Assembly: GCA_024704765.1 (NCBI GenBank)
Contig: JAKMXF010000343.1
Location: 186,001-250,000, forward strand
Source: Oopsacas minuta
Taxonomy: Eukaryota > Porifera > Hexactinellida > Lyssacinosida > Leucopsacidae
Reading direction: 5' to 3'
DNA length: 64,000 nt
A model generated the notes under the pieces. The model saw nothing but the letters and a program-made list of their open reading frames with translations. It was not told where the DNA came from and searched no databases. The position numbers and the translations under genes are program-made. Below are positions 1 through 10,918 of this stretch, one piece after another (the stretch's first letter is position 1; the number at the start of each line of letters is the position of its first letter).

Positions 1-598
1 AAGATTCAAAACTATCGTATGAGTATTTATTAAATGTATTCTCTTAATATTTTTGGCCTTAAAGTTGGGCTGATTAATGGCTAATGTATTATATTATCAA
101 ACAGATACAGTAGACTCCGTTCACTTCTGGATCAGGCAGGCCATTTTGACCCGATTTCTTATAGCTATTTACATTTTTTAGCCACTATACAGGAATTATG
201 GAAAATATTCGGTATTTGTTGGCTATTGTTGGCTATTATATGCAGGAATAGGAAAATATTTATGTTATTTTCATTTAAAATTAGAAATCCAGGGAATAGG
301 TCGGTGAGTATGAATTTGATACTATTTGTATGGTGTTTCTGGCCTTCAAAAGTTGTACAATAATTACCTGTGTATTAATTCCAAGAAGTAAATGCACTAA
401 AATCCAGTCAACTTCAGTTATATCTAACACAGATATACTGAAATACCCGTTTATATGTAAGTCTGAAATTGTGCTAATATCGAGGTAATTATCGCGTTTC
501 TTGAATAACAGAAGTTGACTGTATTTCAATATTCCTGAAGCCGGTGTGTATCAATATTGCATGTACTATATACACTATTTGTTTGGTATTTAGATAGT
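1..598. other. Non-coding upstream stretch with repeat fragments
   Basis: I see no gene here. The segment lies upstream of the first UBE3A coding exon and holds fragments of two dispersed inverted-repeat families: a family E end near 108-180 (starts with CAGTAGACTCCG) and a degenerate family A copy near 395-520. The rest is AT-rich and featureless. It presumably contains the UBE3A promoter and 5' UTR, but no recognisable core promoter motif was found. Confidence 0.6.
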
Positions 599-3500
599 AT
601 GGATATTACTAGTGTTACAAATGATGCAGTATCTAGTAATGATAAAGTTTTGAAAGATGAAACAAAGAGGTAACAATTTAATTCTTATGATTATTTACTG
701 AAAATATATTTAGCATATGGTGGAACCTGCATTACCCACACCTGTATAATCCGTTAGACCTCTATAATCTCGCTTCTTACCTGTATGTGACAGCTATTAT
801 TCGAGTTAATCTTGCGTGTACGCTTTCATATCCAATAATTACCATATATGGTAGTGTCTTCCTATCAGCAAAAGCAATTCCAAATTTTTCACGTACATTG
901 AGTGCATTTTGGTATTTTTAAATAGTCGCATAATAGCAAATTCGCGTATTAGCAAATACGAATTGCTAATAGGCGAACATCACTGCAATATGTATGTATA
1001 TTCAATAGGAAATCAGCTACTAAGCTTCAAATACAGAATTACTTCATAATGCTGACGCAAGGCTGTGGTGATCATCTATGTACCAACTCAAATTGCGTTA
1101 CAGCTAATCCTGATAGCAAGCTCTCTCCTAACGAGGCAGCAATTAAGTCTATTACCCTTTTCAAAGCAAAATCTCCTCTCTGTCAGAAGTATAAGACAGC
1201 TGGGAGAGTTCGAGCTGGTGGCCTTAAGAATAGAGTTAACCATCCAAGAGTGTAAGATTATAACTTTTAAATAACTACAGTAGAACTCACATAAGACCCG
1301 ATGGGAAACATAAATGAGTGCGAGTTGAGAATATGTTTCGAGTAAAGTTCATATTAATTAGCCGAGTTCTGCTGTATATAGATTTTCATATTGATACCAT
1401 TTCTTGTGTATGAATTCCAACATATAATTGATTAGAAATATTATTCATTTCTGTTTTAGAATGCAAGAAACTCCCATTGATATGGAGATTGATGGACGTT
1501 CTACTAATTCACTTCCTACTAATTCTACTGCTAGTCAGAATGATCCATTTGTAAGTAACACCTTTAAGAAATTTGCTAACTGGGCCACTCAACCCCCTTT
1601 TATTGAACACAGATTTGTCGAAATACCCGAATAATTCGATTGTACAAATATAGTCCCAAAACCTTCAAAATAATATATATTTTATCGGTCATATCGAAGG
1701 AATTTTCCTGGTCCCTTGAGCTTCGATTATTGTATAATAATATAATATCAACAGTAACATACAAATAAATAATTAGAAACATTGCAATGAATAGTTAGAA
1801 TTATCAGATAGAACAAAAATAATTCCTAATTTAGAGATATCAATACCACATGGATAGATGAACTCTCCTTTCTTCTTTCCCTCACGTCCTATGGAGTGAA
1901 TAAGTTTTCCTGATTGTGTGAATATCTTGATACAGTGGTTATTAGTATCGCTTATGATAATATTACTAGCTAGGTCTAAACAGAAGAATCGTGGAAGACA
2001 TAGCAAACAATTTTGTTCCTCTCCTTGAGAGATACAAGAGCTGAGATAGTCTCCATTTCTAGAAAATAAATGCACACATCTAGGACTCAAGTCTAGCACC
2101 ACTACACAATCTTGAGTAAGCTTAACATCTTGAGGACAGTCCAGCTGTTTAGTACCTAAGTTTGATTTGAATTGTAGACGTGTAGAGAAGATGGAAACTC
2201 TGTGCTTGTGCCTATTCGCTATAAACACATCTCCATTTGTGTCTATACATAATCCTTTAGGTGATGCTAACTTTTCTTCTTCTTCACTGTCTGAGTTATC
2301 AGTTCTGTTCAGAAGATAAAGTTTGTTCTTACAAAACTTGAACAGAGAGTTATGTATCATGTCAGTTATGAAGATAAATTCTTTATTCACAACTATTCCG
2401 TATGGTTCCTTCAGGATATCTTGACCGAAATTTGTAAGGAATTCTCCCTCAAATGACATAACTTGTACTCGATTATTCCCGAAATCAGCTATGTATATTC
2501 TATGATCATCTTCATCAAGGAATAAACCAATAGCATTAAGTTCATTCTTATCCTTTCCTATCTTACCAGTTGTTAGAATAGGTACTTTCTTCAGTGAATA
2601 GTCTGGTACCTCCCACTCTTTGACCTCTCCGAATTCTGAGATAGCTGATTGAATTGTTTGTAGTGTGGGACATAGGAAGAGAAGATATGGGAGTTTTGTA
2701 GGAGCTTCCAGATCCTGGAGACCTTGTTGATACACCATAGTAGCTTGGTTATGTACTGGAATGTTTTTATTTACTTTCAAACTCATTTCTTCCAATTGTT
2801 TTCTAGTTTTATCTAGCTCTTGAATTGCTGCCTTGCGAGTAGTCTCCTTGGTAGTGTAGTCCTCTCTGAGCTGAGAAAGTTGGTGCAGGAGAGCATCCCT
2901 CCTCTCGATCAGCAAGGTAATGAGAGGATTGAATGTCTGTAGAATTTCTGAAGCGACAGCATCGAATTGTGCCATCTTGTCGATTTGAATATTCGTGGGC
3001 TCATTAGTCGCCATTTTAGTGATTAGTAGTTAGTTCGATTTATTTGAATGTAAAGATTTAGTTAATTCTGACTCTATTTATATTTGTTTAACTTGAGCAT
3101 ACCATAATACCTCATTGGTTGTTATCGAAAGTGTTTAGAACGTAAGAGATATCTCGCGGTAATTAAATATTCAGGATATGATGATAGCGTTTCGTAGGAA
3201 GTGGTTTGGTGGTTTTCCACAATTTCTGATTTGAATTTTAATATTAATTATACAAGCTTGCAAGCTCTAAGATGTCTCTCATATACAGTCGAAATCTTTT
3301 TTTCTGCCAGGTTTTTGCTACTATTCTTGTGCATTGTGTGTGTCAAAAATACTCAATTTGGACTATATTCGTAGTACATGTATTCATTGATGCAACTAGG
3401 GTGATTTTGGGTCGGCATATGCCCACCCTGGAATTTTAGGGCTCACCCAGATTTGACTACACCGCAGTGGCCTCGTGCTATATGTGCCTGGGGCCTGGCC

Positions 3501-6500
3501 CCCCAAATATTCTCAGAGCTCCCACATCATTGCTCCAAGGGACCAGAAAAATGTTAACAATCTGGGCTTATTGCAAATCAATGGTTATTTCTTGCGAATT
3601 GTCAGTATTCCTTGCGGTCCTTGACCTTTCTGACTGTTTCCAGCGCCCATAGACCCTCATTCAGAACTTGTTGCACACTAGATTGAATTTGTGCCTCCCA
3701 GATTTCAAAGCAACACGACGCCACTGCTCCACCGTAATACAAAAAGTATATGGCGGGTGGACATGACGTCATCTTTGCCCCACCCTAACTTATGAGCCTA
3801 GTTCCGCCAATGAATGTATTTGTTAAAGTACTAAATGTTGTGAAGTAATCTAACCAAAATCCCCCCAACATGATGAAAATAGAATCACGCGTTTTGCTAG
3901 GTGAAGAAACAGGTAAGATTTGTTTTGAGTATACTCACACGGGAATTTACAATATTATTAATTACTAATTACATTGGGTTCTGTGAAGTAATATACTTGT
4001 TTCTCTTCCTCTTCTGTCCCGAAATTTGTGCCCCCTCTGGAAAGATTTTTTTGTATTTTTACAGATATAATTGGAGTATCTTTATTATGACCAAAATATT
4101 TGGTCCCATAGAGGTTCAGAATAAGCAACCGTGACTGCAATTAATTCTGGAAATTTCAATTTTTCAGGTAGCTACTAACTCAGTGACAAGGCGTAGAGTT
4201 GGAAGATGGGACTCAGTAGATAGGACAGAGGGCAGTGAAGGAGAGGGATATGACGTTCCCCTTGAGAACCTGTATGATTATGAGTACTTTGATGAATCTC
4301 CGCCAGCAGAAGATCAGATAGATTATATATCATCTACTGGTTAGTTGATAGCACCATTTGTTATGTGCTAAATGTTTATCCTTATAAGGACAATCGACTG
4401 GCCTTTGTTCGATAGCAGTTTAAACTAATTATCCGAAAAATATTTACGTGACAGTATAATTTGGAAAAGACTTACCTCTTCGCCTTCAGAAAACAAAAAT
4501 TAGTACGTACTGTTATTCGTAGGTCCGTCAGATCCTGGTGGAGCAGAGAACCGTTCGGATTCAGACAGAGACAGTGAGGGAACTGCTAACGGAGTAAGTA
4601 CAGAGAGTAGCAGTACAGATTTAGTAATTCCTCCCTCAATACTGAGAGATCTGATCACTGGTCTGTCTACAGAGCCTGAGCATAGAGGTCGTAGGAATAA
4701 GAGAGCAGTCAGGAAGAGAGATAAAGAATACAGATTATTAACTCTGGGTAAGTAATATAGTACTGAATTATAACGTGAACGTACATACATAGTTCACATT
4801 ATAATTACTTACGAACCTCGTGAATATGAATTTCTGGATAAGAAGTACAATTACTTGCGAAAATACAGTTCGTATTACTCCCGTTAGTAGTAACTCCAGA
4901 TTAAGCGAACACATTTGACCGTAGTTGGTGTTTGTATTATTGAGGTTCCACTGTATGTATTTTGACAGATCAGATAGCAGAGCTCCCGTTTATCAATGAA
5001 GAAAAGCTATCAACTCTACTGGCTGCAGAGAGCTCAATACCTGAACCTGAATCAGATGAAACTACACCCACAAATTCCCACCCTTCAGATAGAAATAAAG
5101 ATCTAATTTCTCTATTAACAAACGTATTTTCTAGCCCTTATGCTTTGTCAAAGAGTTTCCTTATTCAGAAGGCCAATACATCAATGGATATATCTACAAA
5201 TAATACTAATGCTAAGCATAAGATTACTCCAGAAATAGCAGTAGATGTTGTATCAGTGTGTAAGGTCAGTACTGTTTGCTCTGCGTTTAAAAGATTTTTT
5301 CAATTTTTGAAAATACAAAATATTTTGAGGAAATTATCCGAATTTTTGCATTGTTAAGTGTGGCTAATTTCCGTCAGTGACACATTTGTCCTTACTTTTC
5401 ACTATGAATTAAATACACGTACTACTTTGCTTTAGTTAATATACTATAAAACATGAATAGCTATGTCTTTAGTGGCGAAAATGAATAATCATTCGCTATA
5501 ACCGTTCAAAATATGCTATTCCATTTTCGAAGTTCTATATTACCATTGAAATATATGTATGCTACTTTGATGGTTGGGATCATATTTGTACAATTCCAGG
5601 CTTCGAGATATCCGTGTTTGACATAATGAGAGTTGACTGTATATTTATCATGTAGTCATACGCCCTACTGGAATCCCTTGGGGATGAACAGATTGAAAAA
5701 TGTCTCTCCAACTCAATCCATAAGATGGGAAAGGAATTATACAGAATTAATAGGGAACTTTCTAGAAGCAGTAGAGGTTCTATGTCTCTACCTTTCCATC
5801 TTTTAAACGTATACGTCATTATAATGGAATGCCCTTTCCTTGCTACGCCCAGATTTATTCATCACGGGTTCCCTTATCTCTGTCAAGCTATTGCCACACT
5901 GGGATCACGTGATCAGGAAGATTTAGTTGTTTGGTTCTCTAAATATTCGAAAGAAAATTTATTGAGAATTGTTCAGGGCTTCCAACAGGTAAATTGTATT
6001 TATATAAACGGAGTGTCGTGAATTTATTTCTGGTATTTGTATCAAGTCCATATACGTATTTTCCCGATACTTTAGAGGATTTCTTACTGCTAGAGGCTGT
6101 TCTAAGCAGCGCCGAAAATCATACATTTATAGGGCGTAAGGAGTTATCGCATCCACCAGGTTCCTTCAAAATTTAGCTCAATTTCCATAGCAACTTTGCG
6201 ATAATCATGGTTATCTCCATATGAATATCCTTGGGATTAGCAAAATATGTTCTCATAGCTGGTATACATTACATCTTGATTCATTTCCTTTTCTTTTTTG
6301 AAGTGAAAACACACCTTGGTAAATATATATTCTCTGTTCATTTCAGTTAATTACCTACCGTATTCTCGAATTGGACTCAGATGAATATTTCGAAGTGCAG
6401 AGTGATGACGTCATACCAGTAGCAGTGAAATCTCTGAGACTATTCTACCTAGCTAGTCTATTGTATTCAAAGAACCATGGATTCATAAGACCCTATAACA

Positions 6501-9500
6501 AATCTCGTGTTGCTATTGATGATAAATTTCTTCTAAGTTCAAGATTTAATGACCCGATTATTGAAAAGTTTGGGATTTATCCGAATGCGATAACTAAGCC
6601 TGCTGCTGGTAAGTTGTTGGTATCGTCCTTCAGTCTAGGATTAGGATGAAGAAAGGGGTTTGAAAGAAACTTTCATACTTACCAACTCTTTAATCATTTC
6701 CAGAGATTTCTAATAAATTCCGGGATCTTCGAAAGTTTCCTAGATTTCCAAGTTTTACATCTATAAATTTCAATTTCCAGGCTATTATTTTAGACAAAAA
6801 GGCACATAAATTTGAAATATTTCGCTGCATTTACTGTAATTCCGGGATAATCCAGAGATCTCGGAGGGTTGGCAAGTATGCTATTTGTGTGGAGTCCCAC
6901 TTTTGCCACGTTTTGCGAGACGCGAATATCAATATTCCCCCCGCTAACATTTAAAATGTTGGAAAAATGTATAGAATTCCTTAACAATTTACAAATCAAT
7001 CCCTTTAGCGTTTGAGGATTTCTACAACGAATCGCTTAACAATATAATAGATATCCAGATTGATATAGAGAATGCTCTGGCTAGTACAAGAAAATTCTCT
7101 TTCTTAAAATATAGTTTCGTATTAAACGCGGCAACGAAGGTCCTGAAATTATTTTTTGAAAGCAAAGTTCAGATGATTGAGGAACGAAGAAGAACTGTAT
7201 TTAATCTTATTCTATCTGGAGGTGGTGGAGACGATCATCCCTTCCTTAATTTACAAGTTAATAGGAATTCTCTTCTATTAGATACTTTAGGGAATGTAAG
7301 TTCTCTAGCTTTTACTATTTACATTAGAACTCGGATAAGACATACGAACTTACTAACCGAAGAAGTCATTTCGGGTATTTTTCCTTTCAGTTAGTACAAG
7401 AATAGAAAATCAGTTTTGGGGAAAAGAACTTACTAACTGAGTTCTACTGTATTCAAATTTTAACGCAGCTCCTATAAGGAGATGCCCTAATGGCAAGGAA
7501 CGTCTGTACGACATTCGTCGGTTGTATACTTTTGAAGGTATAGATATGGACAGAGCCAGCGCTTTTTAACTGTAACTTACTAATCCTGTAAAAATTTGAG
7601 CCTCACTTTCGGAAATATTGTCGTTCATGGCTGCCGAACTGGCACTTTTAAAACCCCGCACCCGCCAAGCACCTATCTGGAGTATGAATATATTCTAATA
7701 ATGTGAAATATTCACACCTTTCAATTTTGTTTATTTGTTAGTTCGTCATTATCTTAACTTATAGATCGAAGCAGTAGCTGACATACGTCCTGAAATGTTT
7801 AAGAAACAACTTAGAATTAATTTCGAGGGGGAAGAAGGTCTAGATGAAGGAGGACCTCAAAAAGAGTTTTTCCAACTATTAATAGAACAACTTTTTAACC
7901 CAGATTTTGGTAAATATACGTATAATGAATAATCTCTATTCTAATATTACGTCTTTCTCGATATTTATAATTCATATATTTGGGTTTCAAGTAATAACTG
8001 ATCCCAGAATCCCATACCTCCCACGGTCCACGGCAGCTATGGATTGTCCCTCTTCTTAAAATGATCAACTACACACAAGGGTGTAGGAACAATCGAGTAT
8101 GTAAATTACTGAGACAACAGAGGGATTAAGGATCACAAATTTTGTATTGCAGTCTATGGGAGGGGTCCACAGAATGTGTTAAATGGTATATGGGGTCTAC
8201 CGGTCCACGGATGGAAATGTTGGGAACCACTTGGCATAGAAAATGACCTCTCCCACTAGCATGGTCACTAGAGACCATCCATAGCTGTCGTTTATGAATG
8301 TTAGGGATGCTACGTTTATTATACTTGTATTTCTTTAGGAATGTTTTACGTTATGGACAATGGAACTGATTATTGGTTCAACATGTTTTCATTTGAGAAT
8401 GAAGCAAGCTTCCGGTTAATAGGAATTCTATTAGGACTTGCCATCTACAACTCTATAATTCTGGATGTACATTTTCCTATTACAGTATATAGAAAATTGC
8501 TTAATTGTACTCCTACATATGATGATCTGCATGATTCTCATCCAGTCAGTTTGATTGTTGTTTGTTTGTTTGTTTGTTTGTTTGTTTGTTTGTTTGTTTG
8601 TTTGTTTATATAATTTATTCTGTAGCAAATGGCTCGTAGTTTTGCGGATATACTTAGCTATAAAGGAGAAGATTTTGAAGATACATACATGCTAACATTT
8701 ATGATAACCTACACTGGACCATTTGGAGATAGTATTGAACACAATCTTAAAGAAGATGGTGATAATATTCCTGTAACGAAAGATAATAGAAAAGTTCGTA
8801 TAACTAGTCTAGCTTCTTGATAATCAATGGACCCTGAATACCTGAGAATTACTTCGATATGACTGATGAAGTATATGTTACTTTGACGGTTTGGGACCTT
8901 ATTTGTACAATTTCAGACTTTGATATAAGCGGGCATTTCAATGTATCTGTGTTTGGTATACGTGATAATATATTTTCATTATTTTGCCTTTTAAATATAC
9001 AATTATTAACTCAGTTTCTGTAGGAATATGTAGATATGTATACTGACTGGCTACTCAACAGTTCTATAGAACTACAGGTATGACTAACTTGTTACCGAAA
9101 TTATCTTCTCAGTGTTAATTTGATTCGAATTCTTTAGTTCGCTGCATTCAAGCAAGGATTCGATATAGTTATGAAATCTAATTATTTAGACGACATGTTC
9201 ACGGCTGAAGAGGTGGAGCTGCTGGTTTGTGGAAGTCAGGTGTGTTTCATAAATCTTCAATTTCTATAACAATTGTATAGTTCAGTTCCTATAGGAGTGT
9301 CTATGAGTTTAGTTCCTATATGAGCTGTATAGTATCCGCACCATAGAGTTTGTATTAGTTACTATTACTGGCTATATGATATTAGTTACAGTGTTAGTCA
9401 GTGGAACGTCGTTAATATGCACACCAACGAAAGGTCAAATTTTGTACGTATTAACCAGAGTAATTCCAATTGAATAATCATTGTGAGGACCTGATTATGT

Positions 9501-10172
9501 GTAAATTTCTTAATGTACTATCCGGGAATTCGTATTCTTATTTACGAGGTGTGTTTACTTGTGAATTTCAACTTTAGGATTTTGATTTCAAAGAACTCGA
9601 AAAGACAACTTCCTATGACGGATTCACTCCATCACACAAACTTATGATGTATGATTATATTCTTGACCTGCTTGTTTGCTTGTTTGTTTGTTTGTTTGTT
9701 TGTTTGTTTGTTTGTTTGTTTGTTTGTTTGTTTGTTTGTTTACACCATGTTATATACAGATATTTCTGGGATGTAGTAAATAACTTCCCTGAAGAAACAA
9801 AGAGAAAATTACTACAATTCATAACGGGAACAGATAGAGTACCTGTTGGAGGATTATCAAAGATCAAAATGGTTATTGTAAAGAATGGACCAGATTCTGA
9901 TAGGTGCGTAATTCTTTTAGCTACATTCCTATTACCATATTGGTTGTCATGATGATTACTATGGAATATAAGCTGAAGGAAACAATGAAATTCTAGCTAA
10001 ATATGATTGTGCTGGGTGTATTATTCTCTAAGATTCCATTACTTCCCTTAGGTTGCCATCTGCACACACATGTTTTAACGCGCTTCTCCTCCCAAACTAC
10101 CCTTCCAAAGAAAAGCTAACAGAACGCCTAATGAAAGCGCTCAAATTTGGCAAAGGATTCGGCATGATATAA
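599..10172 (+). CDS. UBE3A: UBE3A (E6AP) HECT-type E3 ubiquitin ligase, 17 exons
   Basis: Coding exons: 599-669, 1009-1251, 1460-1550, 4168-4339, 4523-4747, 4969-5264, 5656-5988, 6347-6608, 7009-7295, 7765-7909, 8339-8544, 8626-8793, 9024-9077, 9138-9239, 9578-9648, 9760-9903 and 10052-10172. They total 2991 nt, or 996 residues plus stop, with consistent phases and GT-AG sites. The protein opens with the AZUL zinc finger (Cys 43, 48, 53 and 82), the domain that defines UBE3A. A Ser/acidic linker follows (exons 4-6), then the UBE3A-specific central region and a complete HECT domain. The catalytic cysteine lies in the HTCFN motif at residue 964 (codon 10071-10073), 32 residues before the C-terminus, as in vertebrate UBE3A. 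Known role of the family: transfers ubiquitin from E2 to substrates for proteasomal degradation. Exon 2 could end earlier, at a donor near 1189; the donor of exon 12 (GTTCGT) is weak. Intron 3 contains an antisense NHL gene. Confidence 0.95.
1265..1380. repeat. Family B inverted-repeat element (MITE-like)
   Basis: About 100 bp bounded by TACAGTAGAACTCA and its near reverse complement GAGTTCTGCTGTA, inside UBE3A intron 2. The same ends occur near 7320-7451, 31298-31482, 46642-46735 and 54748-54850. No coding capacity; probably a non-autonomous DNA transposon of the pogo/Tc1 type, with CAGT termini next to TA. Confidence 0.6.
1600..1760. repeat. Family A element, degenerate copy
   Basis: This matches the family A consensus in reverse orientation (the Gaaatacccg block, tacaaatatagtccc, and cccttgagcttcgat). 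It lies between UBE3A exon 3 and the 3' end of the nested NHL gene. One end is eroded. Confidence 0.5.
1773..3014 (-). CDS. Single-exon coiled-coil/NHL-repeat protein nested in UBE3A intron 3
   Basis: A 413-residue uninterrupted ORF antisense to UBE3A. Residues about 15-95 form a helical, Glu/Lys/Leu-rich coiled coil ([16 protein letters not shown], then [13 protein letters not shown]-like heptads). From about residue 160 there are roughly five NHL-type blades with the typical pattern of hydrophobic-D-x-x-N-R-V-x-V-F (for example [14 protein letters not shown] and [14 protein letters not shown]). The architecture equals the C-terminal part of TRIM-NHL proteins (TRIM2/3/71), but there is no RING or B-box. 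Three paralogues lie at 33953-39349. The function is unknown; in the family NHL propellers bind RNA or protein. Absence of introns and position inside another gene suggest origin by retroposition (inference). Confidence 0.85.
   Translation of the reverse strand: MATNEPTNIQIDKMAQFDAVASEILQTFNPLITLLIERRDALLHQLSQLREDYTTKETTRKAAIQELDKTRKQLEEMSLKVNKNIPVHNQATMVYQQGLQDLEAPTKLPYLLFLCPTLQTIQSAISEFGEVKEWEVPDYSLKKVPILTTGKIGKDKNELNAIGLFLDEDDHRIYIADFGNNRVQVMSFEGEFLTNFGQDILKEPYGIVVNKEFIFITDMIHNSLFKFCKNKLYLLNRTDNSDSEEEEKLASPKGLCIDTNGDVFIANRHKHRVSIFSTRLQFKSNLGTKQLDCPQDVKLTQDCVVVLDLSPRCVHLFSRNGDYLSSCISQGEEQNCLLCLPRFFCLDLASNIIISDTNNHCIKIFTQSGKLIHSIGREGKKKGEFIYPCGIDISKLGIIFVLSDNSNYSLQCF
3380..3820. repeat. Approximately 430-bp element with terminal inverted repeats
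   Basis: The left edge CATTGATGCAACTAGG mirrors the right edge CCTAGTTCCGCCAATG with a few mismatches. The interior is more GC-rich than its surroundings and has no credible ORF. It lies in UBE3A intron 3 upstream of the nested NHL gene. Probably a non-autonomous DNA transposon; superfamily not assigned. Confidence 0.45.
3985..4060. repeat. Dispersed repeat shared with 37830-37905
   Basis: About 60 bases (TATACTTGTTTCTC, then CCTGTCC/CTGTCCC, then AATTTGT and CCCC blocks) recur with roughly 80% identity near 37830-37905. No termini were defined; probably a fragment of a transposable element. Confidence 0.4.
4785..4958. repeat. Family D inverted-repeat element beside a splice acceptor
   Basis: A degenerate copy of the element seen at 14414-14640 (shared block TAAGCGAACACATTTGACCG-like and the end GAGGTTCCACTGTA). 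Its right end lies about ten bases before the acceptor of UBE3A exon 6 (4969). Confidence 0.5.
5560..5652. repeat. Family A element fragment beside a splice acceptor
   Basis: The right half of family A (CTTTGATGGTTGGGA, then TTGTACAATT, then GAGAGTTGACTGTA). It ends only a few bases before the acceptor of UBE3A exon 7 (5656). Confidence 0.55.
7318..7452. repeat. Family B inverted-repeat element
   Basis: Ends AGAACTCGGATAAGACATAC and GAGTTCTACTGTA are near reverse complements. It lies in UBE3A intron 9 shortly after the donor at 7296. Confidence 0.55.
8005..8240. repeat. Family G dispersed element
   Basis: Contains the block TTTTGTATTGCAGTCTATGG followed by GAGGGGTCCACAGAATGT and a GGTCTACCGGTC end. 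The same blocks occur at 22640-22782 and 41083-41226. The pattern (CAGTGGTCCCAAACCT-like start in the other copies) resembles short hAT-type non-autonomous elements. It lies in UBE3A intron 10. Confidence 0.5.
8555..8608. repeat. (GTTT)n microsatellite filling UBE3A intron 11
   Basis: About 13 uninterrupted GTTT units begin roughly ten bases after the 5' splice site (8545) and take up most of the 81-bp intron. Confidence 0.9.
8848..8968. repeat. Family A element
   Basis: Matches the family A interior (AATTACTTCGATA, ATATGTTACTTTGACGGTTT, TTGTACAATTTCAGACTT). It lies in UBE3A intron 12. Confidence 0.55.
9668..9742. repeat. (GTTT)n microsatellite filling UBE3A intron 15
   Basis: About 18 GTTT units, the first interrupted by a C, begin some 20 bases after the donor at 9649 and fill most of the 111-bp intron. 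This is the same repeat as in intron 11. Confidence 0.9.
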
Positions 10173-10918
10173 TCACAAGGCATCAACTATGTTATACTAG
10201 TTCTATATGTACAGTACCGTAGTTATATCTAGTGGTTACATTTGTGATATACTGGATTGTGTCACGTGATAATTTACAACTAAAATGTGATAACTTTTCA
10301 ATAAATATGGCCAAAGGTTAATTAGTAGTTCTATGATAATTATTGAGTTTGTGATGAGCAGATCATCAGTTGGAAAAAATATATTGTTTATCACGGAAAT
10401 GTATTGCACAGTGAAACCTCCACAAACTGTGACCTGTGGAAACGGGAACTTCTGGAAACGGAGTGAAAATATTTAGAGCGAATTCCTCCCATACAAATGA
10501 GGAAACGGATTAGCATTTTCGGCGTCCTGGTACCTCGTTTGTGCAGGTTACACTGTAATACAATGTGATAAGGTAGTAATTTATGAATTAATGAAGTCAG
10601 TGATGAGTTATTATTGGCTCGATATTCACTGAGGAGTGCTCAAACATATGAATTTTCGATTGGCCATAAAGTAGACCATTGTAAAAGTTAGCAAAAATCT
10701 AAAATTGCAATCTGTGCCGACAGCTCAGTACATTTATTGAATTTGTGTAAAGTGTCACTATTAATTGGAGGCACAATAAAATGACAATTTAACCATTTGC
10801 ATTCGGACATTATTTGTCACCCCCTTGGGTCGAAGTTTAGGTCCACTGGATGTGAATATAATAAATTAGAATATTTACACACCTTTTGTTGTATCTATAC
10901 TATAGCTATATAATACCA
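10173..10918. other. Intergenic UBE3A-KCTD stretch with a family C element
   Basis: The only recognisable items are the poly(A) signal at 10300 and a family C inverted-repeat element at about 10409-10557, with ends CAGTGAAACCTCCACAAAC and GCAGGTTACACTGTA. The interior AACTTCTGGAAACGGAGT and AGCATTTTCGGCGTCC blocks recur at 30480, 31708, 44291 and 46748. Otherwise AT-rich with no gene seen. Confidence 0.6.
10300..10305 (+). terminator. Polyadenylation signal AATAAA, probably for UBE3A
   Basis: A canonical AATAAA hexamer lies about 130 bases after the UBE3A stop codon. Its use as the poly(A) signal is inferred from position. Confidence 0.5.
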
